Assembly: GCF_900107935.1 (NCBI RefSeq)
Contig: NZ_FNVG01000006.1
Coordinates: 62,001 to 126,000, forward strand
Reading direction: 5' to 3'
DNA length: 64,000 nt
Source of the DNA: Vibrio hangzhouensis
GTDB taxonomy: Bacteria; Pseudomonadota; Gammaproteobacteria; Enterobacterales; Vibrionaceae
The position numbers and the translations under genes are program-made. Under the pieces are notes generated by a model, which saw only the letters and a list, made by a program, of their open reading frames with translations, did not search any database and was not told the DNA's origin. Position 1 is the stretch's first letter; every line of letters begins with the position of its first letter. Positions 54,146-62,112 of this stretch are shown in pieces.

Positions 54146-55480
54146 TTAGCTGCTCTTTATGTTTCTTATTACAATCAACATATCCTTTTCCAATCTGGAT
54201 ATAACAAGCCTGACCTGAAGGTACGGTGCGTCCTTTCGATATACTCTTAAGTACTGATGAGAATCAAATAAGGTATTTCCATCTAAAACTTGAGCTAGAA
54301 TTGGTAGCAAGCTCGGATACTCCTTCAATTGGATTAGAATATCGACTGGATTATTAATAATATCCGATTTTTTTATACCAATAAGCATTTCACAAGATTC
54401 AGAACAATATAAAACCTTCCCTTCTTCATCAACTTTAAACACATAGTCCCCCATGGAGTTGACGATCTTGTTAGATTCCTTAGAAACCAACTGCAAATTC
54501 CGATGCATATTGTAAATATTATCTGACATATCCCCAATTTCATCATTCCCAGCGTAATCAAACTTGGAGATAAGTCCTTTGCCTTCTGTGCTTTCTTTGA
54601 GCCACTGATTAATTTCAGCGAGTGGAATAGTTACAAACCTTCTCAATAAGATAAGAAGCCCTGTCATAATTAAGAGTATTGTAGCTATTACCAAATATAT
54701 AAATACTTTTATTCCATGAAGATAATCAACTGAGTGGAACTTTCTAACAAAAACATCTAACTGAACTTTTTCACTCTCAGTTAGGACCTCAAATAGACCG
54801 TCAGAAAATGAATCATTCCAGCTATAACTTACAAGCCGAATATCTACGTCAAAAAAATTATCATAATCTGAGACTCCATCATGCTTATAGATGATATCTA
54901 CTTTATCATCAAAGACCCTCCTTAGATTTTCGATCAATTCTCTATTGAGACGCCTAATCAAAACAAAATAGTGCTCTATACTCGATCGCCCATCCATTAA
55001 TATCGGCCTAGAAACCACCCAAAAAACCTCTTTTTGCCGTGTTACAACAAAATACTTTTCAGAAGATTGACTAAATTTATTGTAAATCAGTCGAAGTATA
55101 AACTCTCTATCGTCATCGGAGGACTTAACTATAGAATCACCATTATTAACAATAAAAGCAGAGTTACTATCGCTATTTAGATGTGATATCTCCGATTCAT
55201 AAAATAGATCTATTTTAAGCTTATCATCACTATTGACAACATCATATAATTGACCCCAGCTGGAGTAGTCCTTACTAACAACCTCTAAAGATTTCAGATC
55301 GAGAAGCAAGACCCTCATTGCATTCTTAGCCAATTTTTCAATTTGTTGTTTTTCCACGCGATAAGAGGTGTCGCGCAGTACATTAATTGATAATAAGGAA
55401 AACACTAGTAGAACAGCTATCAAGATTAATAACATAGCCAACAACAGCCGCTTTTCAATTCTATACTTAAGAATTTTCAT
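54146..55480 (-). CDS. CHASE4-HAMP-PAS membrane sensor without output domain
   Basis: A 444-residue membrane protein. TM1 about residues 12-33 (LLLAMLLILIAVLLVFSLLS), a periplasmic CHASE4-like domain with KDYSSWGQLYDVV, TM2 about 257-281, HAMP (IPLAEINQWLKESTEGK, then GNDEIGDMSDNI), then one PAS domain (MGDYVFKVDEEGKVLYCSESC) to the end. No kinase, GGDEF or EAL follows, so it has no recognisable output. The start at 55480 overlaps the hybrid kinase stop by 14 bases, so it is probably coupled to it and may act as its partner; truncation is an alternative. Confidence 0.8.
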   Translation of the reverse strand: MKILKYRIEKRLLLAMLLILIAVLLVFSLLSINVLRDTSYRVEKQQIEKLAKNAMRVLLLDLKSLEVVSKDYSSWGQLYDVVNSDDKLKIDLFYESEISHLNSDSNSAFIVNNGDSIVKSSDDDREFILRLIYNKFSQSSEKYFVVTRQKEVFWVVSRPILMDGRSSIEHYFVLIRRLNRELIENLRRVFDDKVDIIYKHDGVSDYDNFFDVDIRLVSYSWNDSFSDGLFEVLTESEKVQLDVFVRKFHSVDYLHGIKVFIYLVIATILLIMTGLLILLRRFVTIPLAEINQWLKESTEGKGLISKFDYAGNDEIGDMSDNIYNMHRNLQLVSKESNKIVNSMGDYVFKVDEEGKVLYCSESCEMLIGIKKSDIINNPVDILIQLKEYPSLLPILAQVLDGNTLFDSHQYLRVYRKDAPYLQVRLVISRLEKDMLIVIRNIKSS

Positions 55481-58400
55481 TAAGTGAATCCAAATATTTA
55501 TTAATAGCAACCCTAACATTAGTCAAAGCCTCGATCAACCTGTCTATTTCAGCGGTTACCTGTTCCTGATTCAGCGTATTAATTTTATTCTCTATATCAC
55601 TAGCCATATCCGCAGTCTTTGTTTCACCAAGGTAAAGTAATGAACCCTTTATCTTATGCAGTACGCGTTTTACAGCTGAAGAGTCTCGGACCTTATATAC
55701 ATTACGAAGTGTGTCAATATCATCTCCTAGCAAATAGTTTTTCAATATATTGACCATCACCTGGTGCTCGTGACCTGCTATTTCTTTTAGGTGTTCCAAG
55801 TTCAAGGAGTGATCTGAAGATATCGAGTTTCTTGAGATCTCACTAGCACTATGAGTCGATACAATGTCAAGTGCCTTAGCATCAATGCCACGCGTTCTTA
55901 AAACAACTGAAAACTTTTCCCTCAAGGATAAAGCGCTTGTTGGCTTAATAATGCAGTCATCAAATCCTGCTTCCTTACACCTATCTTTAACCTCACTGTT
56001 TGCGTCTGCAGTAATGGCGATCAAGTATTCGAACCTGTCTCGCTTTCTAATCTCCCGGGCAAGCTCATAGCCGTCCATTTCTGGCATGTGGCAATCAGAT
56101 AGGACAATATCGAAAGAACGATTTTCAAGCGCGTTAAGTGCTTCAACACCGTTGCTAACGGTTTCAAATGATACACCGAGTTGTTGCATCTGATTTGCTA
56201 CAACGAGCAAATTCACCTCATTGTCATCTACGCAAAGTACTCTTAAGGCCCTAATTAACGAACTGTCTTTCTCATTGCCAGATAGACTATCACCCCCTGG
56301 TTGAGAAACTCTTTTTGTTGGTATGGTTATTTTGACTTGTGTTCCCCAACCATAAATCGAAGAAATGTCAATTGCTCCGTGCATCGCATCGACGATATCC
56401 TTACATATACTCAGCCCAAGCCCAGTTCCTAAGTGACTATAATTATCCGACTGTTCTTGATGAAAAGGTGAAAACACGTTTTCAAGGCTAGCATTCTCAA
56501 TCCCTTTACCTGTATCTCTGATTAAGAACACCAGTTCTACATCGTCTAGCGCGTTGCTAAAGCTTTCAACTCGTAGTGAAACGTCACCCTTTTCGGTAAA
56601 TTTAATCGCATTTGACAAAAGGTTATTCAGTACTTGCAGCAGCCTGTGAGCATCAAGCTCATACCAATTATTAATAGAGTTAGAGTATGACACACAAAGA
56701 TTAAGTTTCTTCAACCGAGCTCTGCTTTTAAAATTACCCTCAGCTGAACGAAGTAAGTCGGGTAAGTATACACTGCTTTTGGCAAGCGATATTTTCCCTG
56801 CCTGGAACTTAGAGAAATCCAATACATCATTTAACAAGGAAAGAAGGTTGTTAGAGGAATCATCCAACGCTCGGACTAACTTCCTTTGATCTGCGGAGAG
56901 TGTGGTGGTGTTTAAAGCCTCAACCATGCCTAAAATACCGTTCATTGGTGTCCGAATCTCATGACTCATCCTTGCTAAGAAGTCAGATTTCGCTTGAGAT
57001 ACTTCAGCGATAACTTGCTGTTTATCCTCTAGCACTCTCAATGCAGTTTGATAATCCATTGAAAGTCGCCTTTGTCGGATAAACAACATTACTACAAATA
57101 TAAATGCAGTAAACATCGCAAAAATGACTACCAATAACTGGTAATCATATGACTCACTATCAGACACGGCCACTTTGTCTTGGCTATACCACCTTTCCTT
57201 AGATTGAGCATAGAAGTTTCCTCCTAACCCACTCAGAGCTTGATTTATTAAACCTAAATAGTCTTTTCGGTAATTTCTCAATGCAATTTTCAAAGGAAGA
57301 TCAAATTCAAAATCGAGTGGTCTAAGCACTAACACATTGTCAGCCTGCTGTAGTTCCTTTTGAAAAGAAATATGATAGAGGTTACCGACGTAAGCATCAA
57401 CCTTGCCTTCAGATACTAATTCCATCGCTTCAGTTATCGATTCTACGTAGACTTTGTCGTAACTAATTTCATTTTGCAGTATCTCATTCTCCGCGAAACC
57501 TGCCACCTGAGCCAATGCTTTCCCTTTCAAGCCAATTAAACTATCCGTTCCATCTAAACTTGCGATAGACGCCGTCACCGAACCTATTCTCTCACTGAAT
57601 AAAAATTTTCTTCTCGATGGAATTTGAAATAAACCTAAAACTAGATCCACCTCATCCGATTCAAGGGCTAGCAATGCCTTGTCAAAGTTTTCATAATAGA
57701 TAGGTTTAAATTGCACTCCACTTTGATTACCAATTTTCTTTGCGAGATCAACTAGTGCCCCCTCTACTAAAAAGCCACTAGATATGTAATCCGGCTCATC
57801 ACCTTTATAAAAAGGAAACTTTAATTCCAATGACGATTTATACAATGGCAAGTGATTTTCGAATAAACTCTTATCGTACGTCCCCGCTAACGGAGTATAA
57901 TGCGGACTCCCTTCCTGGAAAGAGTTCTTCCAATAACTTAAAGTCAACGCATAGTTACTTTCAACTATCCATTTATTAACCTTCTCTAATAGTTTATCTT
58001 CATCATTTACTGAGACACTAAAGCTCGTGAATACGTCTTCGTCATGAATTTCACGAAATCCATACTCCTTTAGCAGTTCGGCTTCAATATTAGTTCTGTC
58101 CGCTAGGTAAAGATAATCCGCTTGGTTCAGATACTGAACAATTAATGCTGGATTGTCCGTTTTAACTAAATTTTCATTATAATTGTTGTAAAAATCCGGT
58201 TCTGCACCCCATGGGGACACTAAAATACTTTTTTTTCTCAATTGTAGACTTAGACTACTGTTTTTGGAAAACAAACTGCCCTTCATCTTGATGTAGGGAA
58301 CGGAAGCATGCGCTCCTCGAATAGATAAGTCAGAACTTGGCGTGAAAAGCAGCAGGTCTAGGCTATTTGCTTTGAATCCCTCGTTGATTTCATTTCGTGT

Positions 58401-58631
58401 TAATTTGGAGATATGTAAGTCATAATTGTGCTTCGTCGCCCAATCTAGCCAATAGTCCGTCAGAAATGAATGCAGCGATTCTTGCTCTGGCAACGCTATA
58501 TGTTCATAAATCTCTATAGCAGCATGAATCTTTTCTTTATTTCTAACTTCCTCAGAAAAAGCCAGAGAACTTGCGAGAAAAACGGACAAAAACCCGAAAA
58601 AAGGACATAATCTATTGATTTTTCCTAGCAT
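55467..58631 (-). CDS. EvgS/BvgS-like hybrid histidine kinase with two periplasmic binding domains
   Basis: A 1,054-residue unorthodox sensor kinase. Signal peptide (1-26), two SBP_bac_3-like periplasmic domains (about 30-245 and 265-480), TM at about 498-518, HisKA with His557 in ARMSHEIRTPMNG, HATPase (NLLSNAIKFTEKGD, RDTGKGIE, GTGLGLSICKDI), REC with Asp846 in VLSDCHMPEMDG, and Hpt with His992 in LHKIKGSLL. All phosphorelay residues are intact. The layout is that of EvgS/BvgS/VieS. No clear ribosome site precedes the ATG. It likely passes phosphate to the neighbouring receiver proteins. Confidence 0.9.
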   Translation of the reverse strand: MLGKINRLCPFFGFLSVFLASSLAFSEEVRNKEKIHAAIEIYEHIALPEQESLHSFLTDYWLDWATKHNYDLHISKLTRNEINEGFKANSLDLLLFTPSSDLSIRGAHASVPYIKMKGSLFSKNSSLSLQLRKKSILVSPWGAEPDFYNNYNENLVKTDNPALIVQYLNQADYLYLADRTNIEAELLKEYGFREIHDEDVFTSFSVSVNDEDKLLEKVNKWIVESNYALTLSYWKNSFQEGSPHYTPLAGTYDKSLFENHLPLYKSSLELKFPFYKGDEPDYISSGFLVEGALVDLAKKIGNQSGVQFKPIYYENFDKALLALESDEVDLVLGLFQIPSRRKFLFSERIGSVTASIASLDGTDSLIGLKGKALAQVAGFAENEILQNEISYDKVYVESITEAMELVSEGKVDAYVGNLYHISFQKELQQADNVLVLRPLDFEFDLPLKIALRNYRKDYLGLINQALSGLGGNFYAQSKERWYSQDKVAVSDSESYDYQLLVVIFAMFTAFIFVVMLFIRQRRLSMDYQTALRVLEDKQQVIAEVSQAKSDFLARMSHEIRTPMNGILGMVEALNTTTLSADQRKLVRALDDSSNNLLSLLNDVLDFSKFQAGKISLAKSSVYLPDLLRSAEGNFKSRARLKKLNLCVSYSNSINNWYELDAHRLLQVLNNLLSNAIKFTEKGDVSLRVESFSNALDDVELVFLIRDTGKGIENASLENVFSPFHQEQSDNYSHLGTGLGLSICKDIVDAMHGAIDISSIYGWGTQVKITIPTKRVSQPGGDSLSGNEKDSSLIRALRVLCVDDNEVNLLVVANQMQQLGVSFETVSNGVEALNALENRSFDIVLSDCHMPEMDGYELAREIRKRDRFEYLIAITADANSEVKDRCKEAGFDDCIIKPTSALSLREKFSVVLRTRGIDAKALDIVSTHSASEISRNSISSDHSLNLEHLKEIAGHEHQVMVNILKNYLLGDDIDTLRNVYKVRDSSAVKRVLHKIKGSLLYLGETKTADMASDIENKINTLNQEQVTAEIDRLIEALTNVRVAINKYLDSLNENS

Positions 58632-58908
58632 AAGATGTTACTTCCCATACCCTAACACCAATAAAACTCTAAAGTGGCGAACCTTAGTAAGTGAGCATTG
58701 AACAATAATGGCATATTTATATTATAATCATATAGTTAAGCTAACAGACTACTGCAAGTATAGACGCTTATACCAAACAAACAAGCCGATACATATACAA
58801 CAATTAAGTCTTCTAAAATTTTCCATCGCTATGGCGAGTAATCAGCAATGAACAACCAATGATAAGTTAGCATCTATAGAAAAAACCTAGAACACGTCAA
58901 CTTCTCTA
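58632..58908. other. A+T-rich intergenic region before the hybrid kinase gene
   Basis: A 277-bp gap between the Crp-like gene and the kinase gene, very A/T-rich, with runs such as TATAAT on the minus strand near 58715. It probably holds the kinase promoter. No open frame with a ribosome site was seen. Confidence 0.45.
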
Positions 58909-59619
58909 TTAACGTTCTATCAATGCCCTCGGATCATGGAACATTAAGTTCATACCATCCATAATTTTGCAAAGTTCTTGTAGATGGTCGATATAAATCT
59001 TCCCTCTTTGAATGCTGATAAACCCCTTAAACTCTAATATTTTAAGTGCTTCATTAAGCCTAGGTCTAGATATTCCCGTTATCATTGCCAATTGACTTTG
59101 AGAAATATTAATACACAGCTTTGTGCCTTTAAAATACTTACTATAAGTAACAAGAGAAACTATCGCGTATACTACCTTTTGTTCCCTGCTATGGATACTC
59201 GAGAGCAATGCTTGCATCCATAAAGATTGAGATTTTTGACCACAAAAATACAGCCATTGGTAAACTTCAGGGTGAAGGTTAGTAAGCTTATAAATCGTTT
59301 GTTTAGGAAAAAACAGCAACCTGACAGGCTCTATCTGTTCAGCAATTGCATACAACTCGGAATCACCATAAATACTTAATGGACCAATCCAATCTCCGCG
59401 ACCTACGACTGCTCCCGATATGTTTTTCATATCTGATGTCGAGAAACATATCCCCAAAGAACCACTTAGTATATAAAACACTCCGGGCATTTTACTGAAC
59501 TTATTAGTAATTTCTAGACCAGAAGTACCTTCTCTTATAGTCGCTGTAGATATGAGTGCATGTTTAAGAGAGTCTGGCAAACTACAATTCCAGTTGATTT
59601 CACAATCCTTGTTATTCAT
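58909..59619 (-). CDS. Crp/Fnr family transcriptional regulator
   Basis: A 236-residue regulator with an N-terminal cyclic-nucleotide-binding-like beta-roll (SGSLGICFSTSDMKN, GAVVGRGDWIGPLS) and a C-terminal winged helix of the Crp type (INISQSQLAMITGISRPRLN, FKGFISIQRGKIYIDH). It lacks the N-terminal cysteine cluster of FNR and the Arg-Ser cAMP pocket is not evident. The start at 59619 has AGAGG 7 bases upstream; the REC-EAL stop lies 17 bases further upstream. It is the only DNA-binding protein in the block and its likely output. Confidence 0.85.
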   Translation of the reverse strand: MNNKDCEINWNCSLPDSLKHALISTATIREGTSGLEITNKFSKMPGVFYILSGSLGICFSTSDMKNISGAVVGRGDWIGPLSIYGDSELYAIAEQIEPVRLLFFPKQTIYKLTNLHPEVYQWLYFCGQKSQSLWMQALLSSIHSREQKVVYAIVSLVTYSKYFKGTKLCINISQSQLAMITGISRPRLNEALKILEFKGFISIQRGKIYIDHLQELCKIMDGMNLMFHDPRALIER

Positions 59620-59636
59620 AGTATGACCTCTTGAAA

Positions 59637-60827
59637 TCAATATGCACCTTCAACTGTCGCCATATACTCCATTAAGTCCGCCTGTGACAATGGCTTAGAA
59701 AAATAGTAACCCTGGACTATTTCACATCCGAGCTGCTTTAGCCTAAAATACTGCCCTTCAGTTTCAACACCCTCAGCCACAACTTTGAGTTCAAGGCTTA
59801 ATGCCAACGCAATGGTACTATTGACAGCTGCCATGTGCTTGCTGCTCTCTAACATATTGTCAATGAAGTTTTTATCGATTTTAAGTTCAGTAAATGGCCC
59901 ATGAACTAGTTGCCACAATGAGGAGTGACCTGTACCAAAATCATCAATCGATAGCTCAATTCCCAATATTCTGATTTTATTAATTATCCTTAAGAGACTT
60001 GCCACTTCATCACAAATGTCATTTTCTGTTAGCTCTAAGATTAGTTTATGAGGAGGGAAATTATGCTTGGAAACCACCGCTATCAAATGGTCATAAAAAT
60101 CGTCTTCAAGCAAGTCATTTGGGGCAACATTCACACTAATAGATATAAACTGTTTTTGCTTATGACAAAAACTTCCAACTTCTATTGCACTATCCAGCAC
60201 TTTCTTAAACAACGCGTAACCATAATCTTTTTCTATAAGCTCAGAAAGAAATTGATTTGGTGTTAAAAGTCCATATTGTGGGTGAGACCAACGTGTCAGT
60301 GCTTCCAACCCTATCACTTTACCCGATTCCACCGATATCTGGGGCTGGAAATAGACGACCAGCTCATTTTCCGCGAACGCTCTTTCGAAATCTAATGACA
60401 TTTCATCATATGAGATAGAAGTAGGAGCTGAGCAAACCGCATCTTTAAGTCGACTCAATACCTCTTCAAATTTTTTTGGCGTCGCTGGCTTACTTAATGT
60501 GGCAACGTTTACCATCCCAAACTGTTTTGCCATCTCCAATACAGAAGAAATGATACTACCTTCAACACCAGATAGAATGACTACGGGTACTTCATTATCC
60601 AACTCAGACAACTTCGCGATGAAATCCACACCATTCATTTCAGGCATTTGTAAGTCACAAACAATGAACTCTGGCATTTCACCTTTTTGCTTCAAAACGT
60701 CTAGTGCCTCAAAGCCACTTTCAACACAGATAATTTCACCATCAGTTAACAGCCTAGCCTGTGTGAGAAGAATGTTCTGTTGAAACTTGTCATCCTCAAG
60801 GATCAATATATAGTCATTTCTCTCCAT
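59637..60827 (-). CDS. REC-EAL response regulator (c-di-GMP phosphodiesterase)
   Basis: A 396-residue response regulator. The receiver has the acidic pair (LILEDD), phospho-acceptor Asp (VCDLQMPEMNG), VVILSG and the Lys of LSKPATP. The EAL domain follows (GLEALTRW, ELTENDI, IDDFGTGHSSL, LKIDKNF, VAEGVETEGQ), with catalytic residues intact. Same architecture and length as RocR of Pseudomonas; VieA of Vibrio cholerae adds a LuxR-type HTH that is absent here. GAGG lies 7 bases before the ATG. It is a probable phosphorelay target of the hybrid kinase. Confidence 0.9.
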   Translation of the reverse strand: MERNDYILILEDDKFQQNILLTQARLLTDGEIICVESGFEALDVLKQKGEMPEFIVCDLQMPEMNGVDFIAKLSELDNEVPVVILSGVEGSIISSVLEMAKQFGMVNVATLSKPATPKKFEEVLSRLKDAVCSAPTSISYDEMSLDFERAFAENELVVYFQPQISVESGKVIGLEALTRWSHPQYGLLTPNQFLSELIEKDYGYALFKKVLDSAIEVGSFCHKQKQFISISVNVAPNDLLEDDFYDHLIAVVSKHNFPPHKLILELTENDICDEVASLLRIINKIRILGIELSIDDFGTGHSSLWQLVHGPFTELKIDKNFIDNMLESSKHMAAVNSTIALALSLELKVVAEGVETEGQYFRLKQLGCEIVQGYYFSKPLSQADLMEYMATVEGAY

Positions 60828-60956
60828 AAAGCCCTCATAGCGCACCAGCTAAATCTTTAATATAGCAGATATTATTCTCGTCAAATCAACCTCTTTCACA
60901 AAACTTTACATACATAAGCCAACTGACGTACTTAGCTAACCTGTAGATATCATACT

Positions 60957-60979
60957 AAGCTCAATGCTTCGTTGAGCTT
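60957..60979. terminator. Hairpin between REC-EAL and receiver-like genes
   Basis: AAGCTCAA and TTGAGCTT with a 7-base spacer, 39 bp after the receiver-like gene stop. No T-run, so it may be an attenuator or mRNA-processing hairpin. Confidence 0.4.
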
Positions 60980-61017
60980 TCTCTATACCTTCAAGAATAC
61001 GTGTATAAGGTTCTGCA

Positions 61018-61506
61018 CTAATGAAACACGACACCACCAACATCAAGTTTCTTTTCAAGGTCATTCATGTCACACCGATAGTTATCTAAGTCCATTATAG
61101 AACCACTTAAAGCGGGTTTTCCGTCACCATCTCTTTTCATCCAATTCAAAAGATAAGGATAATCTGCAACTGTTAAAGGTAAAACACAGAAACTAACGTT
61201 CGAGAACCCATTCTCAACTAGATGGCATGCAGCATCGTAAAGCTTTTTTTTAGGTCCGACTGACAATAAACAAATAGGCACCCCTCTTAGGCTGTTTCTA
61301 TATGAAGCAAAGAGTTCTATACGTTCCCCCTCAACCGTGTCTAGATTAATGATACATAGTGATGGTGTAATAGAATCTAAAATAACATCGGCTTCGTAAG
61401 TACTCTCAACGAGAACGGCAGCCATATTAGTTTGTGTGTGAAAAAACTTCGCTAGTTCACTCACATATACTTCATCATTATCAACTATCAAAACAAGTTT
61501 ATTCAC
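61018..61506 (-). CDS. Receiver-like (pseudo-REC) protein
   Basis: A 162-residue protein that looks like a receiver domain: KLVLIVDNDEVYVSELAKFF at the start, CIINLDTVEGERIE at the position of the phospho-acceptor strand and GVPICLLSVGPKKK after it. The conserved Lys-Pro of receivers is missing; the equivalent is CVLPLTVADYP, so it probably cannot be phosphorylated in the normal way. The GTG at 61506 gives a normal REC N-terminus and overlaps the upstream stop by 8 bases; an ATG at 61545 would overlap by 47. It may modulate the REC-EAL protein or bind the hybrid kinase. Confidence 0.7.
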   Translation of the reverse strand: MNKLVLIVDNDEVYVSELAKFFHTQTNMAAVLVESTYEADVILDSITPSLCIINLDTVEGERIELFASYRNSLRGVPICLLSVGPKKKLYDAACHLVENGFSNVSFCVLPLTVADYPYLLNWMKRDGDGKPALSGSIMDLDNYRCDMNDLEKKLDVGGVVFH

Positions 61507-61675
61507 TGAAACTGTACACCTCTCGTAGAGCTTTTGTTTCTTCATCTGTTAGAATATACGACACCTTTTGACTCTCTAGCCCCTTAGACAGAGTGGATAT
61601 TATTCGTTTCCTTTCTTGTGCTGAAAGTCTCTCAACCAATGCTCTAACTTGTTCTTCCACCTGCTCGTAATTCAT
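61499..61675 (-). CDS. 58-residue protein heading the signalling operon
   Basis: A short charged protein (58 aa) with a long amphipathic helix (NYEQVEEQVRALVERLSAQE) and a second helix (TDEETKALREVYSFSE). No family is recognised. The ATG at 61675 has GGG and GGTGG upstream; the next gene starts inside its last codons, so it is clearly translated in coupling with the pseudo-receiver. Probably a small adaptor or regulator; function unknown. Confidence 0.6.
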   Translation of the reverse strand: MNYEQVEEQVRALVERLSAQERKRIISTLSKGLESQKVSYILTDEETKALREVYSFSE

Positions 61676-61733
61676 TGTCAACCCAACCACCTAGCCACAT
61701 ATTCTGATTGTAACGCTCCTTTATCCAGTGGAC

Positions 61734-61749
61734 TGTTCCAAAAGGAACA
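61734..61749. promoter_or_regulatory. 16-bp palindrome upstream of the signalling operon
   Basis: TGTTCC, AAAA, GGAACA: an inverted repeat about 60 bp before the 58-residue protein start. It is the best operator candidate of the block, possibly for the Crp-like regulator. Confidence 0.45.
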
Positions 61750-61851
61750 CAAACCAGCAAAAAAAATTATAATTTCAAGATTCAAAATTATTGACGAACA
61801 CGTGTACCACAAAGCGGGAGCTTTAACGAACTCGTGAAATCACCTTGAAAA

Positions 61852-61983
61852 GAGCTTGAGCAAAAAGCTGCAGATGTTGGCGCTAACGCAGTTGTTGGCG
61901 TTGACTTAGATTATGAAGTACTGGGGACGGGCAGTGGTATGTTGATGGTATCGGCGAGTGGTACTGCAGTTGTTGTTGATTAG
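61852..61983 (+). pseudogene. ybjQ: Remnant of a second ybjQ copy (3' end only)
   Basis: The last 43 codons of ybjQ plus a stop are present ([20 protein letters not shown], then ending VVVD), about 95% identical to 53893-54022, but the first 60 residues are absent. Weaker similarity (about 65%, with one indel) seems to continue back to about 61814, then fades. No start codon or ribosome site. The terminator at 62011-62039, which a ybjQ gene would need, follows this remnant. It marks the right end of the signalling block. Confidence 0.88.
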
Positions 61984-62010
61984 TATTCGCTTCCAAGTGT
62001 GTAGATAAAG

Positions 62011-62039
62011 AAAAGCAGCGCTGATCGGCGCTGCTTTTT
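62011..62039 (+). terminator. Intrinsic terminator after the ybjQ remnant
   Basis: Stem AAAAGCAGCGC/GCGCTGCTTTT with a 6-base loop and T-run. Confidence 0.88.
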
Positions 62040-62112
62040 AGTGGTTTAAAGCTAACTTACTTAACAGTCACGGTAATTGCCTGAGAAGTTTAATTAGTAA
62101 GCATTCATCTGG

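Noticed and set aside
53704..62040. Integrative element with its own recombinase
   Set aside because: No integrase, transposase, relaxase or tRNA target was found inside or beside the block; only the ybjQ-end repeat supports insertion.
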